Assembly: GCF_007859935.1 (NCBI RefSeq)
Contig: NZ_SJPO01000004.1
Coordinates: 310,001-374,000 of the forward strand
DNA: 64,000 bases
DNA from: Posidoniimonas polymericola
GTDB taxonomy: Bacteria; Planctomycetota; Planctomycetia; Pirellulales; Lacipirellulaceae
Direction: 5' to 3'
Shown here: positions 11,706 to 20,994 of the stretch, piece after piece
Position numbering within the stretch: the stretch's first letter is position 1
Layout of the letters: each line of letters opens with the position of its first letter
Made by a program: the position numbers and the translations under genes
The notes under the pieces: model-generated
Told to the model about the DNA's origin: nothing
The model's database searches: none
What the model saw: the letters and a program-made list of their open reading frames with translations, nothing else

Positions 11706-13208
11706 ATGCAGTCCGCACACCTGGCAATCGACCTCGGCGCGAGCTCTGGCCGTGCGATGCTCGGCTTGCTCGACGGCGACCCGTTGCGGCTCGAGCTAGA
11801 AGAGGTGCACCGCTTCGAGCACCACGCCTGCTCGGTCCCGACCGGCATCGTGTGGAACCTTACCGGCATCTGGCGTCAGATCCTGCACGGCCTGTCGGTC
11901 GGCGCCGCGCGGTGCAAGGAGCGCGGCCTCGAGCTCACAAGCATCGGCGTCGACTGCTGGGGCGTTGACTTTGTGCTGGTTGGCGCCGGCGGCGACGTGC
12001 TCGGCCTGCCCCACTGCTACCGCGACGCCCGCAACGAACCGGCCAGCGACCGCGTGGTTGAAAGGCTGGGCGGCAACGAGGCGCTCTACGCCCGCACCGG
12101 CATCCAGCGGATGCCGTTCAACACGGTGTTCCAGCTCGAGGCGATCCGCGCCGCCGAGCCCGCGCAGCTCGACGCCGCCCGCCGGCTGCTGTTCCTTCCC
12201 GACCTGTTCCACTACTGGCTGTCGGGCGAGCAGGCGACCGAACGCACCATCGCCTCGACCGGGTCGCTGCTCGACATCCAATCGGGCGAGTGGGACCTTG
12301 GGCTGATGGAGTTGCTCGGACTGCCGAAGGAGATCCTCGGCCCGATCGTTGATCCGGGCGCGCAGGTAGGGTTGCTCCGTGACACGCTCGCCGACGAGAC
12401 CGGCGCGCCGCGCGGCCTGAAGGTCATCGCCCCCGCCTCGCACGACACGGCGTCGGCGATCGCCGCGGCGCCGGTCACCGACAACAGCGTGCCGTGGGCT
12501 TACCTGTCGAGCGGCACGTGGTCGCTGCTCGGCGCCGAGCTGCCGACGCCCTACTACAGCGAGGCGGCCTGCCACGCGCCGTTCACCAACGAGCGCGGCG
12601 TCGACAGCACGATCCGCTTCCTCAAGAACATCGCCGGGCTGTGGCTGATCCAAGAGCTGCGTCGCGAGTACGCCGACGCCGGCAGCGCGCACAGCTTCGC
12701 CGAGCTGGTCGACCAAGCCGAAGGCGTCGAGCCGTTCCGCACGCTGGTCGACCCGAACCACGCGAGCCTCGCCGCGCCGGGCGCCATGACGCCGCGGGTC
12801 GCCGAGCTGGCGGCCGCCGCCGGGCAACCAATCCCCGAGACGCCCGGCCAGTTCGTCCGGTGCTGCCTGGAGAGCCTGGCCCTCTGCTACGCCCAGACCG
12901 CCGGCAGGCTGGCGCAGTTCACCGGCCGGCCGGCCGAGCGGCTGCACGTCGTCGGCGGAGGCACCCAGAACAAGCTGCTCAACGGACTGACGGCCGGTGC
13001 GATGAACTGCGAGGTGCTGACCGGCCCGACCGAGGCGACCGCCATCGGCAACGCGCTGGTGCAGGCCATGGGCTGCGGCGTAATCGCGAATCTGACCGAG
13101 CTGCGGCAGGTGGTGGCCCGCTCGACGCCGGTCGACCGCGCCGAACCGGTTGGCGCCGCCGACCAGTGGCAGGCGGCCCGCGAACGCTTTGAAACACTGA
13201 GTCCATGA
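11706..13208 (+). CDS. rhaB: Rhamnulokinase
   Basis: 500 residues, FGGY family. Phosphorylates L-rhamnulose at C1 with ATP. The N-terminal phosphate loop is AIDLGASSGRAMLG, GVDCWGVDF follows near residue 80, and the DLFHYWLSG segment is near 160. The catalytic-base region is SHDTASA near 245, and a C-terminal ATP-binding VVGGGTQNKLLN comes near 415. Length is close to the enteric enzyme. 122 bases separate it from the aldolase gene and 98 from the isomerase; I see no terminator between them. Confidence 0.96.
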   Translation: MQSAHLAIDLGASSGRAMLGLLDGDPLRLELEEVHRFEHHACSVPTGIVWNLTGIWRQILHGLSVGAARCKERGLELTSIGVDCWGVDFVLVGAGGDVLGLPHCYRDARNEPASDRVVERLGGNEALYARTGIQRMPFNTVFQLEAIRAAEPAQLDAARRLLFLPDLFHYWLSGEQATERTIASTGSLLDIQSGEWDLGLMELLGLPKEILGPIVDPGAQVGLLRDTLADETGAPRGLKVIAPASHDTASAIAAAPVTDNSVPWAYLSSGTWSLLGAELPTPYYSEAACHAPFTNERGVDSTIRFLKNIAGLWLIQELRREYADAGSAHSFAELVDQAEGVEPFRTLVDPNHASLAAPGAMTPRVAELAAAAGQPIPETPGQFVRCCLESLALCYAQTAGRLAQFTGRPAERLHVVGGGTQNKLLNGLTAGAMNCEVLTGPTEATAIGNALVQAMGCGVIANLTELRQVVARSTPVDRAEPVGAADQWQAARERFETLSP

Positions 13209-13306
13209 CGATGCGACAGTTCGGTCCTCCGGCTGGCGCCGGGGGCTAGGTTCAGCACTCTGAGCTCTCGTTCCAGTAACTTTCACTTCAGCAGCAGACT
13301 ACGACC

Positions 13307-14563
13307 GTGTCGAACCTCGAGCAGCGTTATTCCCTGGCCAAGGAGCAGTTCGCCGAGTGGGGCGTCGAAGCCGACGCCGCCCTGGCTAAGCTCTCGCAAG
13401 TGGCGATCTCGATGCACTGCTGGCAGGGGGACGACGTCACCGGCTTCGAGGGCGCCGACGAGCTCGGCGGCGGCCTGGCCGTGACCGGATCGTACCCCGG
13501 CAAGGCCCGCACGCCGGACGAGCTGCGGGCGGACCTCGACCAGGCGTACTCGCTGATCCCCGGCGACCACCGCCTGAACCTGCACGCCTGCTACGCCGAG
13601 ACCGGCGACGCGAAGGTCGAGCGGGACGGGCTGAAGCCCGAGCACTTCGCCGCCTGGATCGACTGGGCTAAGGCAAACAACCACGGGCTCGACTTCAACC
13701 CAACCTACTTCTCGCACCCCAATGCCGACGACGGCTTTACCCTCTCGCACCCCGACGAGGGGATCCGCCGCTTCTGGGTCGACCACGGGATCGCGTGCCG
13801 GGAGATTGGCGCCGCGATGGGCGCGGCGCTCGGCTCGGTCTGCGTCAACAACATCTGGATCCCGGACGGCTACAAGGACCTGCCGATCGACCGCCGCGGC
13901 CCCCGCGAGCGGCTCGCCGGCTCGCTCGACGCGATCCTCGCCAAGACGTTCGACAAGTCGCACCTGCTCGACGCGGTCGAGTCGAAGTTGTTCGGCATCG
14001 GCTCGGAGAGCTACGTCGTTGGCTCGCACGAGTTCTACCTCGGCTACGCATTGAAGAACGGTACGGTGCTGTGCCTGGACGCGGGGCACTTCCACCCGAC
14101 CGAGCTCTTGGCCGACAAGCTGAGCTCGGTGTTCCAGTACCTCGACCGCGTGCTGCTGCACGTCAGCCGCGGCGTCCGCTGGGACAGCGACCACGTGGTG
14201 CTGCTGACCGACGAGCTCAACGCCCTGGCCCAGGAGCTGGTCCGCGGCGACTACCTCGGCCGCACGCACATCGGCCTCGACTTCTTCGACGCTAGCATCA
14301 ACCGCGTCGCGGCCTGGGTGATCGGCACCCGCGCGACGCTCAAGTCGCTGCTGCGGGCGATGCTCGAGCCGATCGACCGGCTGATGGTCGCCGAGCGGGA
14401 GGGCGACTTCACCACCCGCCTCGCCCTGCTCGAAGAGGCGAAGCAGATGCCGTGGGGCGCGGTGTGGGACTACTACTGCGAGCAGAACAACACGCCATCA
14501 AGCGACTCGTGGCTGGCCGAAGTCAAGCGCTACGAGACCGACGTGCTGGCCAAAAGAAACTAA
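13307..14563 (+). CDS. rhaA: L-rhamnose isomerase
   Basis: 418 residues, the normal length. Interconverts L-rhamnose and L-rhamnulose using two divalent metals in a TIM barrel. The N-terminal [16 protein letters not shown] and LNLHACYAE are diagnostic of RhaA. Metal-site region [12 protein letters not shown] and the C-terminal [13 protein letters not shown] and [12 protein letters not shown] are also family hallmarks. Third gene of the rhamnose operon. Confidence 0.97.
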   Translation: MSNLEQRYSLAKEQFAEWGVEADAALAKLSQVAISMHCWQGDDVTGFEGADELGGGLAVTGSYPGKARTPDELRADLDQAYSLIPGDHRLNLHACYAETGDAKVERDGLKPEHFAAWIDWAKANNHGLDFNPTYFSHPNADDGFTLSHPDEGIRRFWVDHGIACREIGAAMGAALGSVCVNNIWIPDGYKDLPIDRRGPRERLAGSLDAILAKTFDKSHLLDAVESKLFGIGSESYVVGSHEFYLGYALKNGTVLCLDAGHFHPTELLADKLSSVFQYLDRVLLHVSRGVRWDSDHVVLLTDELNALAQELVRGDYLGRTHIGLDFFDASINRVAAWVIGTRATLKSLLRAMLEPIDRLMVAEREGDFTTRLALLEEAKQMPWGAVWDYYCEQNNTPSSDSWLAEVKRYETDVLAKRN

Positions 14564-14678
14564 ACTACTGGTTGTTGTTGGAGGGAACACAAATAAGCGC
14601 TGATGACCGGCTCTGCCAATTGCTTGACCAACACAACATCCAACTTCTCCTCTTCACCTCCTATTCTGATCCCAACGC

Positions 14679-16115
14679 ATGAGCGAATCCGAATCCACCG
14701 GCGGCGAGTTTGAGCGCGAACCCGCGCCCAAGAGCTCGCTGCTCGGCTTCAAAAGCTTCATCGGCATGTACGCCGGCGAGCACTGTGCGGGCACCGAGCT
14801 GATGCTCGGCCCGCTGTTTGTGGCGGCCGGCGTCACCGCCTGGGACCTGATCATGGGCCTGTTGATCGGCAACGCCCTAGCGGTGCTGAGCTGGATGGTG
14901 CTGTGCGCCCCGATCGCGACCCGCGCCCGGCTGACGCTGTACTACCAGCTGGAGAAGATCTGCGGCCGCGGCTTGGTGACGCTGTACAACATCGCGAACG
15001 GGGTGGCGTTCTGCTTCCTGGCCGGGTCGATGATCACGGTCTCCGCGACGGCGCTCGGCGTGTGGTTCAAGTTCCCGATGCCCGGCCTCTCGGACACCTA
15101 CCCCAACTCCGTGGGCTGGGTGGTCGCCGTAGCGGCGCTCGGCGTGGTGGTCAGCTTTGTGGCGGCCGCCGGGTACAGCATGGTCGCCCGCTTCGCGAAC
15201 ATCGCCGCGCCGTGGATGGTGTTGGTGTTCCTGGCTTTCGGCTTCATCGGCCTGCGTGAGTTCATGAACGAGACCGGCGCCGAGGTCAACTCGCTGGCGT
15301 CCTTCTGGGAGCTCGCGCAGAACGACATCTGGAAGGGGGGCGAGCCGCTCGGCGGCCAATCCAAGTTCACCTTCTGGCACGTCATGTTCTTCGCCTGGTT
15401 CTGCAACATGGCGATGCACATCGGCATGAGCGACCTGTCCGTGTTCCGCTTCGCCAAGAAGTCTTGGTACGGCCTGGCCACGGCGTCGGGCATGTACGTC
15501 GGGCACTTCATGGCCTGGATCAGCGCCTCGATCCTCTACGCGCTACAGCTGCACCGCACGCCGGAGAACACCGACGTGCTGCCCGGACCGCTGGCCGACA
15601 ACGCCGCCGGCATCGCTGGCCTGATCTGCGTGATCATCGCCGGCTGGACCACCGCCAACCCGACCATCTACCGCGCCGGTCTGGCGTTCCAGTCGATCAT
15701 CCCCGGCGCGTCGCGGTTCTGGGTCACGCTGTTCACCGGACTGTTGGTCACGATTGTCGGCATGTTCCCGGGCGTCGCGATGGGACTGTTAGGATTCGTG
15801 GCGATCTACGGGCTGATCCTGATGCCGATGGGCGCCGTGATCTTCTGCGACTTCTGGCTGCTGCCGAAGCTCGGCCTGCGGTCGTACTACGCCGAGCACG
15901 CCCGGCTGCCGATCAACTGGGCCGCCGCGGTGGCCTGGCTCGGCACGCTGGCGATCTGCGTCGGGCTGGTGAAGGGCTTCCCCGACGTGATGATCGGCGA
16001 CGTGCGCGTGTTTGAGATCTACTTTGTGGCCCTGCCGGGCTGGTTTATCGCGTCGGCCCTCTACGTCGGGCTCAGCCAGGTCCTGCAGTCATCGAACCCC
16101 GCGGAGGCGGCATGA
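14679..16115 (+). CDS. Purine/cytosine permease-like transporter, candidate rhamnose importer
   Basis: 478 residues with about twelve hydrophobic segments. It resembles the NCS1/cytosine-purine permease fold, for example FIGMYAGEHCAGTELMLGP in the first helix region, AIATRARLTLYYQLEK-like loop and the long central helices. The substrate is not readable from sequence. Its position directly after the rhamnose genes suggests L-rhamnose, or a related deoxysugar, as substrate (inference). The TGA stop overlaps the start of the next small gene in ATGA, tying the two together. The N-terminal 25 residues are charged and cytoplasmic. Confidence 0.82.
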   Translation: MSESESTGGEFEREPAPKSSLLGFKSFIGMYAGEHCAGTELMLGPLFVAAGVTAWDLIMGLLIGNALAVLSWMVLCAPIATRARLTLYYQLEKICGRGLVTLYNIANGVAFCFLAGSMITVSATALGVWFKFPMPGLSDTYPNSVGWVVAVAALGVVVSFVAAAGYSMVARFANIAAPWMVLVFLAFGFIGLREFMNETGAEVNSLASFWELAQNDIWKGGEPLGGQSKFTFWHVMFFAWFCNMAMHIGMSDLSVFRFAKKSWYGLATASGMYVGHFMAWISASILYALQLHRTPENTDVLPGPLADNAAGIAGLICVIIAGWTTANPTIYRAGLAFQSIIPGASRFWVTLFTGLLVTIVGMFPGVAMGLLGFVAIYGLILMPMGAVIFCDFWLLPKLGLRSYYAEHARLPINWAAAVAWLGTLAICVGLVKGFPDVMIGDVRVFEIYFVALPGWFIASALYVGLSQVLQSSNPAEAA

Positions 16116-16324
16116 ACACCATCGCCCGAGTTGTGAGCCTAGTAGCGTTGGTCGGCACGATCGCCCCCGCGGCGATGTACCTCGCCGGCTCGATCGACCT
16201 CGACGCCACCAAGCTGTGGATGCTGGTGTTCACGGTGGTGTGGTTTGTTTCCGCGCCGCTCGCCGATCGCCAGACCAAGCTCGAGCAGATCGTCGAGGAC
16301 GCCGGCGAGCAGCCCGTGCTGTAG
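16112..16324 (+). CDS. Small two-helix membrane protein coupled to the permease
   Basis: 70 residues. Two predicted membrane helices (about 7-27 and 36-53) are followed by an acidic cytoplasmic tail (KLEQIVEDAGEQ). The ATG overlaps the permease stop codon, implying translational coupling and equal dosage. Small two-helix partners are known for several symporter families, so an accessory transporter subunit is the natural guess; no family is recognised. It is the last gene of the operon; the next gene is convergent. Confidence 0.75.
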   Translation: MNTIARVVSLVALVGTIAPAAMYLAGSIDLDATKLWMLVFTVVWFVSAPLADRQTKLEQIVEDAGEQPVL

Positions 16325-16401
16325 CACGCAAGGCATTAAGCGCCGCAGCTCTGCTGCGAACAAACGCGGCGGAGCCGCGACGCTTCATGAACCTGGTGTG
16401 G

Positions 16402-17376
16402 CTACGCCCCCCAGAGCGTGCTCGGGTACTCACCTCCCTCGACCAGCTTGGCGATCCGCTCCTGGGCAATCGGCAGGTCCTCTTGGTAGGTCATGCCGCA
16501 CCACAGCTCGTCGGTCTCGAACACGCGGACCGACATCAGGTGGTCGTCCATCATCTGGCGGGTGACGGTCGGGATCTCGTACTCTTGGGTCTCGCCGCGG
16601 GGGCTATCGAGGAACGCGTGGAAGCGTTCCTCTAGCTCGCCAAACACGGCTGCCGGGTAGCCCCACAGGTTCATCGACACGATCGCGTCGCCAGAGAGGG
16701 TCACCGCCTGCCCTTCGAGGGCCTCCATGACTGCGTCGTCGCCGGCGCGGGCGATGCTGTGCCGCTCGACGATGGTGGCCAGTGTGCCGTCGGGGTTCAC
16801 CTCACACACGCCGCGGCTCACCGTGCCGTGGTCCGACAGCGTGTTGCGGAGCTGGTAGCCGATCATCGCGCCGGTCATCGGTTGCGTATTACTCACGCCG
16901 GTCAGGAAGCCGCCCATCTTGGCCAGCGCAGTCGGGCCGTAGAAGTCGTCGGCGTTGATCACCGCGAATGGGCGGTCGATCAGGTCCTTGGCGCACAGCA
17001 CCGCGTGGCCGGTGCCCCACGGCTTGGGGCGGTCGACCGGCAAGTGGCGTTCGGGGACCGAGCTCTCTAGCTCCTGATAGGCGAAGTCGATCGGCGCGGC
17101 TGCGGAAGCCCGGTCAACAAACTTGTCGCGGAACTGCTGCTCAAACTCGCGGCGGACGACTAGAACAACCTTGCCGAAGCCGCCGGCCAGGGCGTCGTGG
17201 ATGGAGTACTCCATGATCGCCTCGCCGCCGGGGCCGACCGGCGCCAGCTGCTTCAGGCCGCCGTACCGCCGCGCGGCGCCGGCCGCCATGATCAACAAAA
17301 CCGGTCCGTCTGGGTTGCTCGCCACGCTGCCGCTCCGCTGCTTGATAGGTTTCTCGTACGGTGAACGAGCCCACAT
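16402..17376 (-). CDS. Nucleotidyltransferase (NDP-sugar pyrophosphorylase-like)
   Basis: 324 residues from the first ATG; about 25 N-terminal residues precede the conserved start of the fold. The nucleotide-binding loop is LLIMAAGAARRYGGLKQ, with the signature Gly-rich turn and Lys. Metal-binding INADDFYG is near residue 140, and TGHAVLCAKDL precedes it. The C-terminal YEIPTVTRQMMDD resembles UTP- or dTTP-sugar-1-phosphate transferases. Substrate unknown. The convergent rhamnose operon lies downstream; no pathway link is evident. Confidence 0.85.
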   Translation of the reverse strand: MWARSPYEKPIKQRSGSVASNPDGPVLLIMAAGAARRYGGLKQLAPVGPGGEAIMEYSIHDALAGGFGKVVLVVRREFEQQFRDKFVDRASAAAPIDFAYQELESSVPERHLPVDRPKPWGTGHAVLCAKDLIDRPFAVINADDFYGPTALAKMGGFLTGVSNTQPMTGAMIGYQLRNTLSDHGTVSRGVCEVNPDGTLATIVERHSIARAGDDAVMEALEGQAVTLSGDAIVSMNLWGYPAAVFGELEERFHAFLDSPRGETQEYEIPTVTRQMMDDHLMSVRVFETDELWCGMTYQEDLPIAQERIAKLVEGGEYPSTLWGA

Positions 17377-17478
17377 TCTCGCCGCCCTGGCCGCAGCGCC
17401 AAGAGCAGCCAGCTTGCGGCCCCCGCCCGAATCAACGAAGATCGAAGCTTACCTCACTCCCCTGCTCCCCCTTCCTGC

Positions 17479-18306
17479 ATGCTGGCCCGCGCAACAACCT
17501 GGTGGACGATCCTGCGGATCTGCCTAGAGGAGCGCCTGGTCTACCGGGGCGATTTCATCCTCGGCACGCTGATGCGGTTCCTGCCGATCGTCACGCAGAT
17601 CTTCCTGTGGACCGCCGTGTTCGCCTCGGCTTCGAGCGGCCGGATCCAGGGCTACTCGCGTGAGGACGTCATCGCCTACTACCTGCTGACCATGGTCGGC
17701 AGGGCGTTCAGCAGCATGCCGGGCCTCGCGTCGGGCATCGCCCGTCAGATCCGCGAGGGCGAGATCAAGAAGTTCATGATCCAGCCGATCGACCTGCTGT
17801 CGTTCCTGCTGCTGGCGCGGATCGCCCACAAGCTGGTGTACTACATCGTGGCGACCGGGCCGTTTGCGCTGGTGTTCTTCCTCTGCGGCGACTACTTCCC
17901 CCCCTGGCCCGAGGCGACGCAGATCCTGGCGTTCGTGGCTTCGCTGCTCATGGGCTTCCTGCTGGGGTTCTTCCTCGAGGCGACCATCGGCATGCTCGGC
18001 TTCTGGTTCCTGGAGGTCAGCTCGCTGCTGTTTGTCTACATGCTGTTCAACTTCTTCTTCTCCGGGCACATGTTCCCGCTCGACTTTCTCTACGGCTTCC
18101 TTCCCGACTGGCTCGCCAACCTAGTGATGATCCAGCCGCTGCAGTTCCTCGCCTACTTCCCGGCCGCGGTGTGGCTCGGCAAGGTGCAGGGCTGGGAGCT
18201 GCTCCAGGGCCTGGCGCTGCAGGCGGGCTGGATGGTGTTCTTCATGTTCGCCGCCCGCTGGGCGATGAACGCCGGCTACCGCCGGTACAGCGGGTACGGA
18301 GGGTAG
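17479..18306 (+). CDS. ABC-2 type transport permease (first of a pair)
   Basis: 275 residues with six hydrophobic helices. IREGEIKKFMIQPID is the cytoplasmic loop typical of ABC2_membrane_6-type permeases. It pairs with the next permease gene, and together they would form a heterodimeric channel. No ATPase is encoded next to them in this window. Substrate unknown; lipid, polysaccharide or antibiotic export are all possible. Confidence 0.88.
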   Translation: MLARATTWWTILRICLEERLVYRGDFILGTLMRFLPIVTQIFLWTAVFASASSGRIQGYSREDVIAYYLLTMVGRAFSSMPGLASGIARQIREGEIKKFMIQPIDLLSFLLLARIAHKLVYYIVATGPFALVFFLCGDYFPPWPEATQILAFVASLLMGFLLGFFLEATIGMLGFWFLEVSSLLFVYMLFNFFFSGHMFPLDFLYGFLPDWLANLVMIQPLQFLAYFPAAVWLGKVQGWELLQGLALQAGWMVFFMFAARWAMNAGYRRYSGYGG

Positions 18307-18315
18307 GTGAATGCC

Positions 18316-18499
18316 GATTGCAGATTGCGGATTGCGGATTGGGGACCGCAGCTGGGGTGGCACTGCTGGCTCGCCCAGCAGTGCGAACCCGGTACCAGGC
18401 GCGCACTGCTGCACGTGCCAGCAGTGGCGCCCGTACCGCGTTGCAGGAGGCCATCGATGAACCCCCAATCCGAAATCCGCACTCCGCAATCCCCAATCC
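18316..18499. repeat. Inverted intergenic repeat (GATTGCGGATTG arms around a GGCACTGCTGG hairpin)
   Basis: The left arm 18316-18344 is a run of GATTGCAG/GATTGCGG units. The right arm 18462-18499 carries the reverse complement (AATCCGCA and CAATCCCCAATCC units) and lies inside the start of the second permease gene. Between them are GGCACTGCTGGC and GCCAGCAGTG hairpin pieces (about 18357-18430). It resembles dispersed palindromic elements between planctomycete genes; copy number elsewhere is unknown to me. Confidence 0.6.
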
Positions 18500-19329
18500 T
18501 CCTCTACCCCCGCCTGCTCTGGACCTTCGCCCGCAACAGCCTGATCCGGGACATGACGTTCCGGTCGAACTTCCTGATCGAGATGGTCAGCAGCATGACC
18601 TGGATGGTCATGAACTTGGGCTTCTACGCACTGGTGTACGGTCTGCTCGGCGAAAACTCCTCGGGCCAAGCCACGATTGAGGGCTGGACCAAGTACGAGT
18701 TCTTCGTGTTCATCGCCACGACGATGTTCGTCAACAGCCTGGTGCAGGCGTTCTTCATGCCCAACGCCCAGGAGCTGAGCGAGCTGGTCCGCACCGGCGG
18801 GCTCGACTTCGTGCTGCTCAAGCCGGTCGACGCGCAGTTTATGCTGTCGCTGCGGCGGATCAGCTGGTCGTCGCTGGGCAACTTTTTCGTGGCGCTGCTG
18901 CTGCTCGGCTACTCGCTGTCGCGGCTCGAGGGCCGGCCCGATTCCTGGCTGGCCGCCCTGCTCTACCCGGCGTATGTCGTGGCGGGCGTGCTGATCCTGT
19001 ACAGCATCATGATGACCCTGGCGGCGACCAGCATCTGGCTGGGCCGCAACCAGTCGCTGTACGACTTCTGGTTCTACATCACCAACTTCTCCCGCTACCC
19101 GATGGAAATCTACCAGGGCCGCTTCGGCGACCCCATCCGCACGGTGTTCACCTTCGTGGTGCCAATCCTGATCGTCATCAACGTCCCGGCCCGGATGATG
19201 GCCAAGCCGCTGACGCCCGAGTACGCCCAATTGGCCGTGTACGGCGCGGTGGTGACCGTCGCCGCCCTCTGGTTTAGCCGCTGGGTTTTCCAGCGGGCGC
19301 TGGCGAGTTATCGGAGCGCGAGTAGCTAG
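18457..19329 (+). CDS. ABC-2 type transport permease (second of a pair)
   Basis: 290 residues, six hydrophobic segments. The start ATG at 18457 is fixed by AGGAGG six bases upstream; the frame is open back to 18307 but those codons are repeat sequence. The loop LVRTGGLDFVLLKPVDAQF matches the partner's IKKFMIQPID loop, so the two are paralogous half-channels. The first roughly 14 residues (MNPQSEIRTPQS) are encoded by the right arm of the neighbouring inverted repeat and are probably not conserved. Confidence 0.87.
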   Translation: MNPQSEIRTPQSPILLYPRLLWTFARNSLIRDMTFRSNFLIEMVSSMTWMVMNLGFYALVYGLLGENSSGQATIEGWTKYEFFVFIATTMFVNSLVQAFFMPNAQELSELVRTGGLDFVLLKPVDAQFMLSLRRISWSSLGNFFVALLLLGYSLSRLEGRPDSWLAALLYPAYVVAGVLILYSIMMTLAATSIWLGRNQSLYDFWFYITNFSRYPMEIYQGRFGDPIRTVFTFVVPILIVINVPARMMAKPLTPEYAQLAVYGAVVTVAALWFSRWVFQRALASYRSASS

Positions 19330-19362
19330 GGCGTTGGGATCGTCATCGCAGGAGTGATAGGC

Positions 19363-19776
19363 ATGAAGCCCGGAGCACCAAAACTGGCTCTCGCAATCGG
19401 CGTTGCACTTGCCTGCGGGTGCTCCGTGATCCTGCCCTATGTCACCACGACGATTCCCCCTACCGAGGCGACGCGTGGGGAGATGCACAACATCTGCCAC
19501 GCGCTAGACGCCTACTACGCAAAGCACTCGTCGCTCCCCGAAGCGCTCTCGACGCTGCCGCCGGTCGAAAACCGCATCTTTCGAATCGAGGACTCTTGGG
19601 ACCGCCCATTCGAATACAAAGTTGAAGCGGGCAACTACGCTCAGATCACTTCGCTTGGTAAGGACGGCCTGCCAGGTGGTTCTGGCGAAGACTCTGATTT
19701 GGTCGTTCGCTACCTTCCCGGAGTCAGTGGTCGTTTTGACTGGATTAAGGCTCCAGATAGGCACGTGGACTTCTAA
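19363..19776 (+). CDS. Small exported protein with GspG-like C-terminal domain
   Basis: 137 residues from ATG 19363, with AGGAG eight bases upstream. A hydrophobic N-terminus ends in ACGCS, possibly a lipoprotein cysteine, although the lipobox is not canonical. The remainder resembles the globular part of type II secretion major pseudopilin: ICHALDAYYAKHSSLPEAL, then DSWDRPFEYK and ITSLGKDGLPGG. The methylated pilin N-terminus is absent, so it is not an assembling pseudopilin of the usual type. Role unknown. Confidence 0.72.
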   Translation: MKPGAPKLALAIGVALACGCSVILPYVTTTIPPTEATRGEMHNICHALDAYYAKHSSLPEALSTLPPVENRIFRIEDSWDRPFEYKVEAGNYAQITSLGKDGLPGGSGEDSDLVVRYLPGVSGRFDWIKAPDRHVDF

Positions 19777-20283
19777 AAAATCAAGAAATGTAAGTAGCAC
19801 CGCTCCCGCGAGCCCCGTCGTCGTCGCCTTCGCATCGGCCGTCACTCCCCGGCAGCGGTCGATGCGAAGGCGATGGCGTCGGGGCGCTCCCCCGTTGTTG
19901 ATGTCGAGCCGAGGTTGGGCGATTTCTGTTCTCGTTTTGTCCAAAATATCGAGCGAAGGGGACAAAACCGCCGGGCGTCATTTCCCCCCGGGCTCGTTCC
20001 ACCCTGCCATTGCAGCCGCTATCTCAATCGACCGGCGGTCGCCCCGCCAGGTTTTGTCCGTCGCTGGTCGCTAGTCGGCCTCAACAGGGACAAAACGCAG
20101 CTGCCGCAGCCAGGCCCCCGACCGCGCAGCAGCGAACCGCCGCCAGCAGGTCTTGCTCTCGTAATCCCCGGACGCAATCGTTGGAGCAACCACTATTGGA
20201 CCGCGCCGGGTGGCTCATTTCCACAACAACATCGCGGCCAAAGGCCGCGCTGCACGGTGCGATTCCACGCTACGCGGCGACCC
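19777..20283. other. Non-coding stretch with repeat motifs
   Basis: About 507 bases between the GspG-like gene and the next minus-strand gene. Open frames here have no ribosome-binding site or recognisable protein. The notable content is the GGACAAAAC motif cluster at 19934-20096, and a hairpin-like GGCCAAAGGCC near 20238. CATCGGCCG and CGATGCGAAGGCGATGG segments around 19835-19880 also look self-complementary. Confidence 0.6.
19934..20096. repeat. Two inverted pairs of GTTTTGTCC / GGACAAAAC
   Basis: GTTTTGTCC occurs at 19934-19942 and 20051-20059; its reverse complement GGACAAAAC occurs at 19960-19968 and 20088-20096. The pairs are separated by 17 and 28 bases. A fifth copy of GTTTTGTCC lies at 34295-34303, in another intergenic stretch. 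Possibly a mobile palindromic repeat or a protein-binding site. Confidence 0.6.
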
Positions 20284-20946
20284 CTACAACTCGTCGCCAG
20301 TGGGCAATCGGAAGGAGCTAGAGAAGACCGAGTCTTTGTGGAGCAGTGTGCCCTTGCCGACGTCGCCGTTCCAGATCTCGTAGTCGACCAGCACCCGCAC
20401 CGGCGGTCCTAGCAGCTCTGGGTGATGGCCGCCGCCGAAGTCGTAGCCGCCGGATGCGTGCTTGAACTCCTGCGTCAGCTTGCGTTGTCCTCCCAGGACA
20501 AAGACCGCCTTCTCCCCATCGGGCTGCAGCCAGTAGCTGTACTTGAGATGTAGTCCCTCCGCCGCGTCAGGGTAGGAGCCGGTCAGCAGGATCTTCAGCA
20601 AGCCGCCTTCGATCTGGTAGCCGACCTCGACGCCGCCGCTCTCCCACGAGCGGTCGATCGGCTGGTCGTAGACGACCGGCGTCTTCGCCGATCGTCGCGG
20701 CGCCAGCGCGCCGTAGCACGTCAGCCCCCACACTGCGGTAAACGCGAGCAGCGTTCCTAGCGAGAACCCCCTGGGCTTGGTCCCCTCCGAACGGTCGATG
20801 GGGTGGTCGCGGAGTGTAGACAGTGGCGGCGCTACCCGGGCGGTCCCACAAGCAGGGCACGCGACCTCGGACCCGCACTCGCCTGCCGAGAATGGAATCG
20901 CGGCGCCGCAAACGCAGTGCAAGAAGTTTCGCGTAGAATCGCCCAT
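20284..20946 (-). CDS. Hypothetical membrane protein with N-terminal zinc ribbon
   Basis: 220 residues. The N-terminus carries four cysteines in CVCGAAIP and CPACGTARV, a zinc-ribbon pattern common in planctomycete proteins. One membrane helix follows at about 62-80 (LGTLLAFTAVWGLTCYGAL). The rest is a predicted beta-rich extracytoplasmic domain with no recognised family. The divergent neighbour at 20995 is an alpha/beta hydrolase; no functional link is evident. Confidence 0.75.
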   Translation of the reverse strand: MGDSTRNFLHCVCGAAIPFSAGECGSEVACPACGTARVAPPLSTLRDHPIDRSEGTKPRGFSLGTLLAFTAVWGLTCYGALAPRRSAKTPVVYDQPIDRSWESGGVEVGYQIEGGLLKILLTGSYPDAAEGLHLKYSYWLQPDGEKAVFVLGGQRKLTQEFKHASGGYDFGGGHHPELLGPPVRVLVDYEIWNGDVGKGTLLHKDSVFSSSFRLPTGDEL

Positions 20947-20994
20947 ACGGCTTATGATACACGACTCCCGAGCTCAACGAACTCGCTCTCAGCA

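Noticed and set aside
11796-13286. 496-residue minus-strand open frame
   Set aside because: Antisense of rhamnulokinase.
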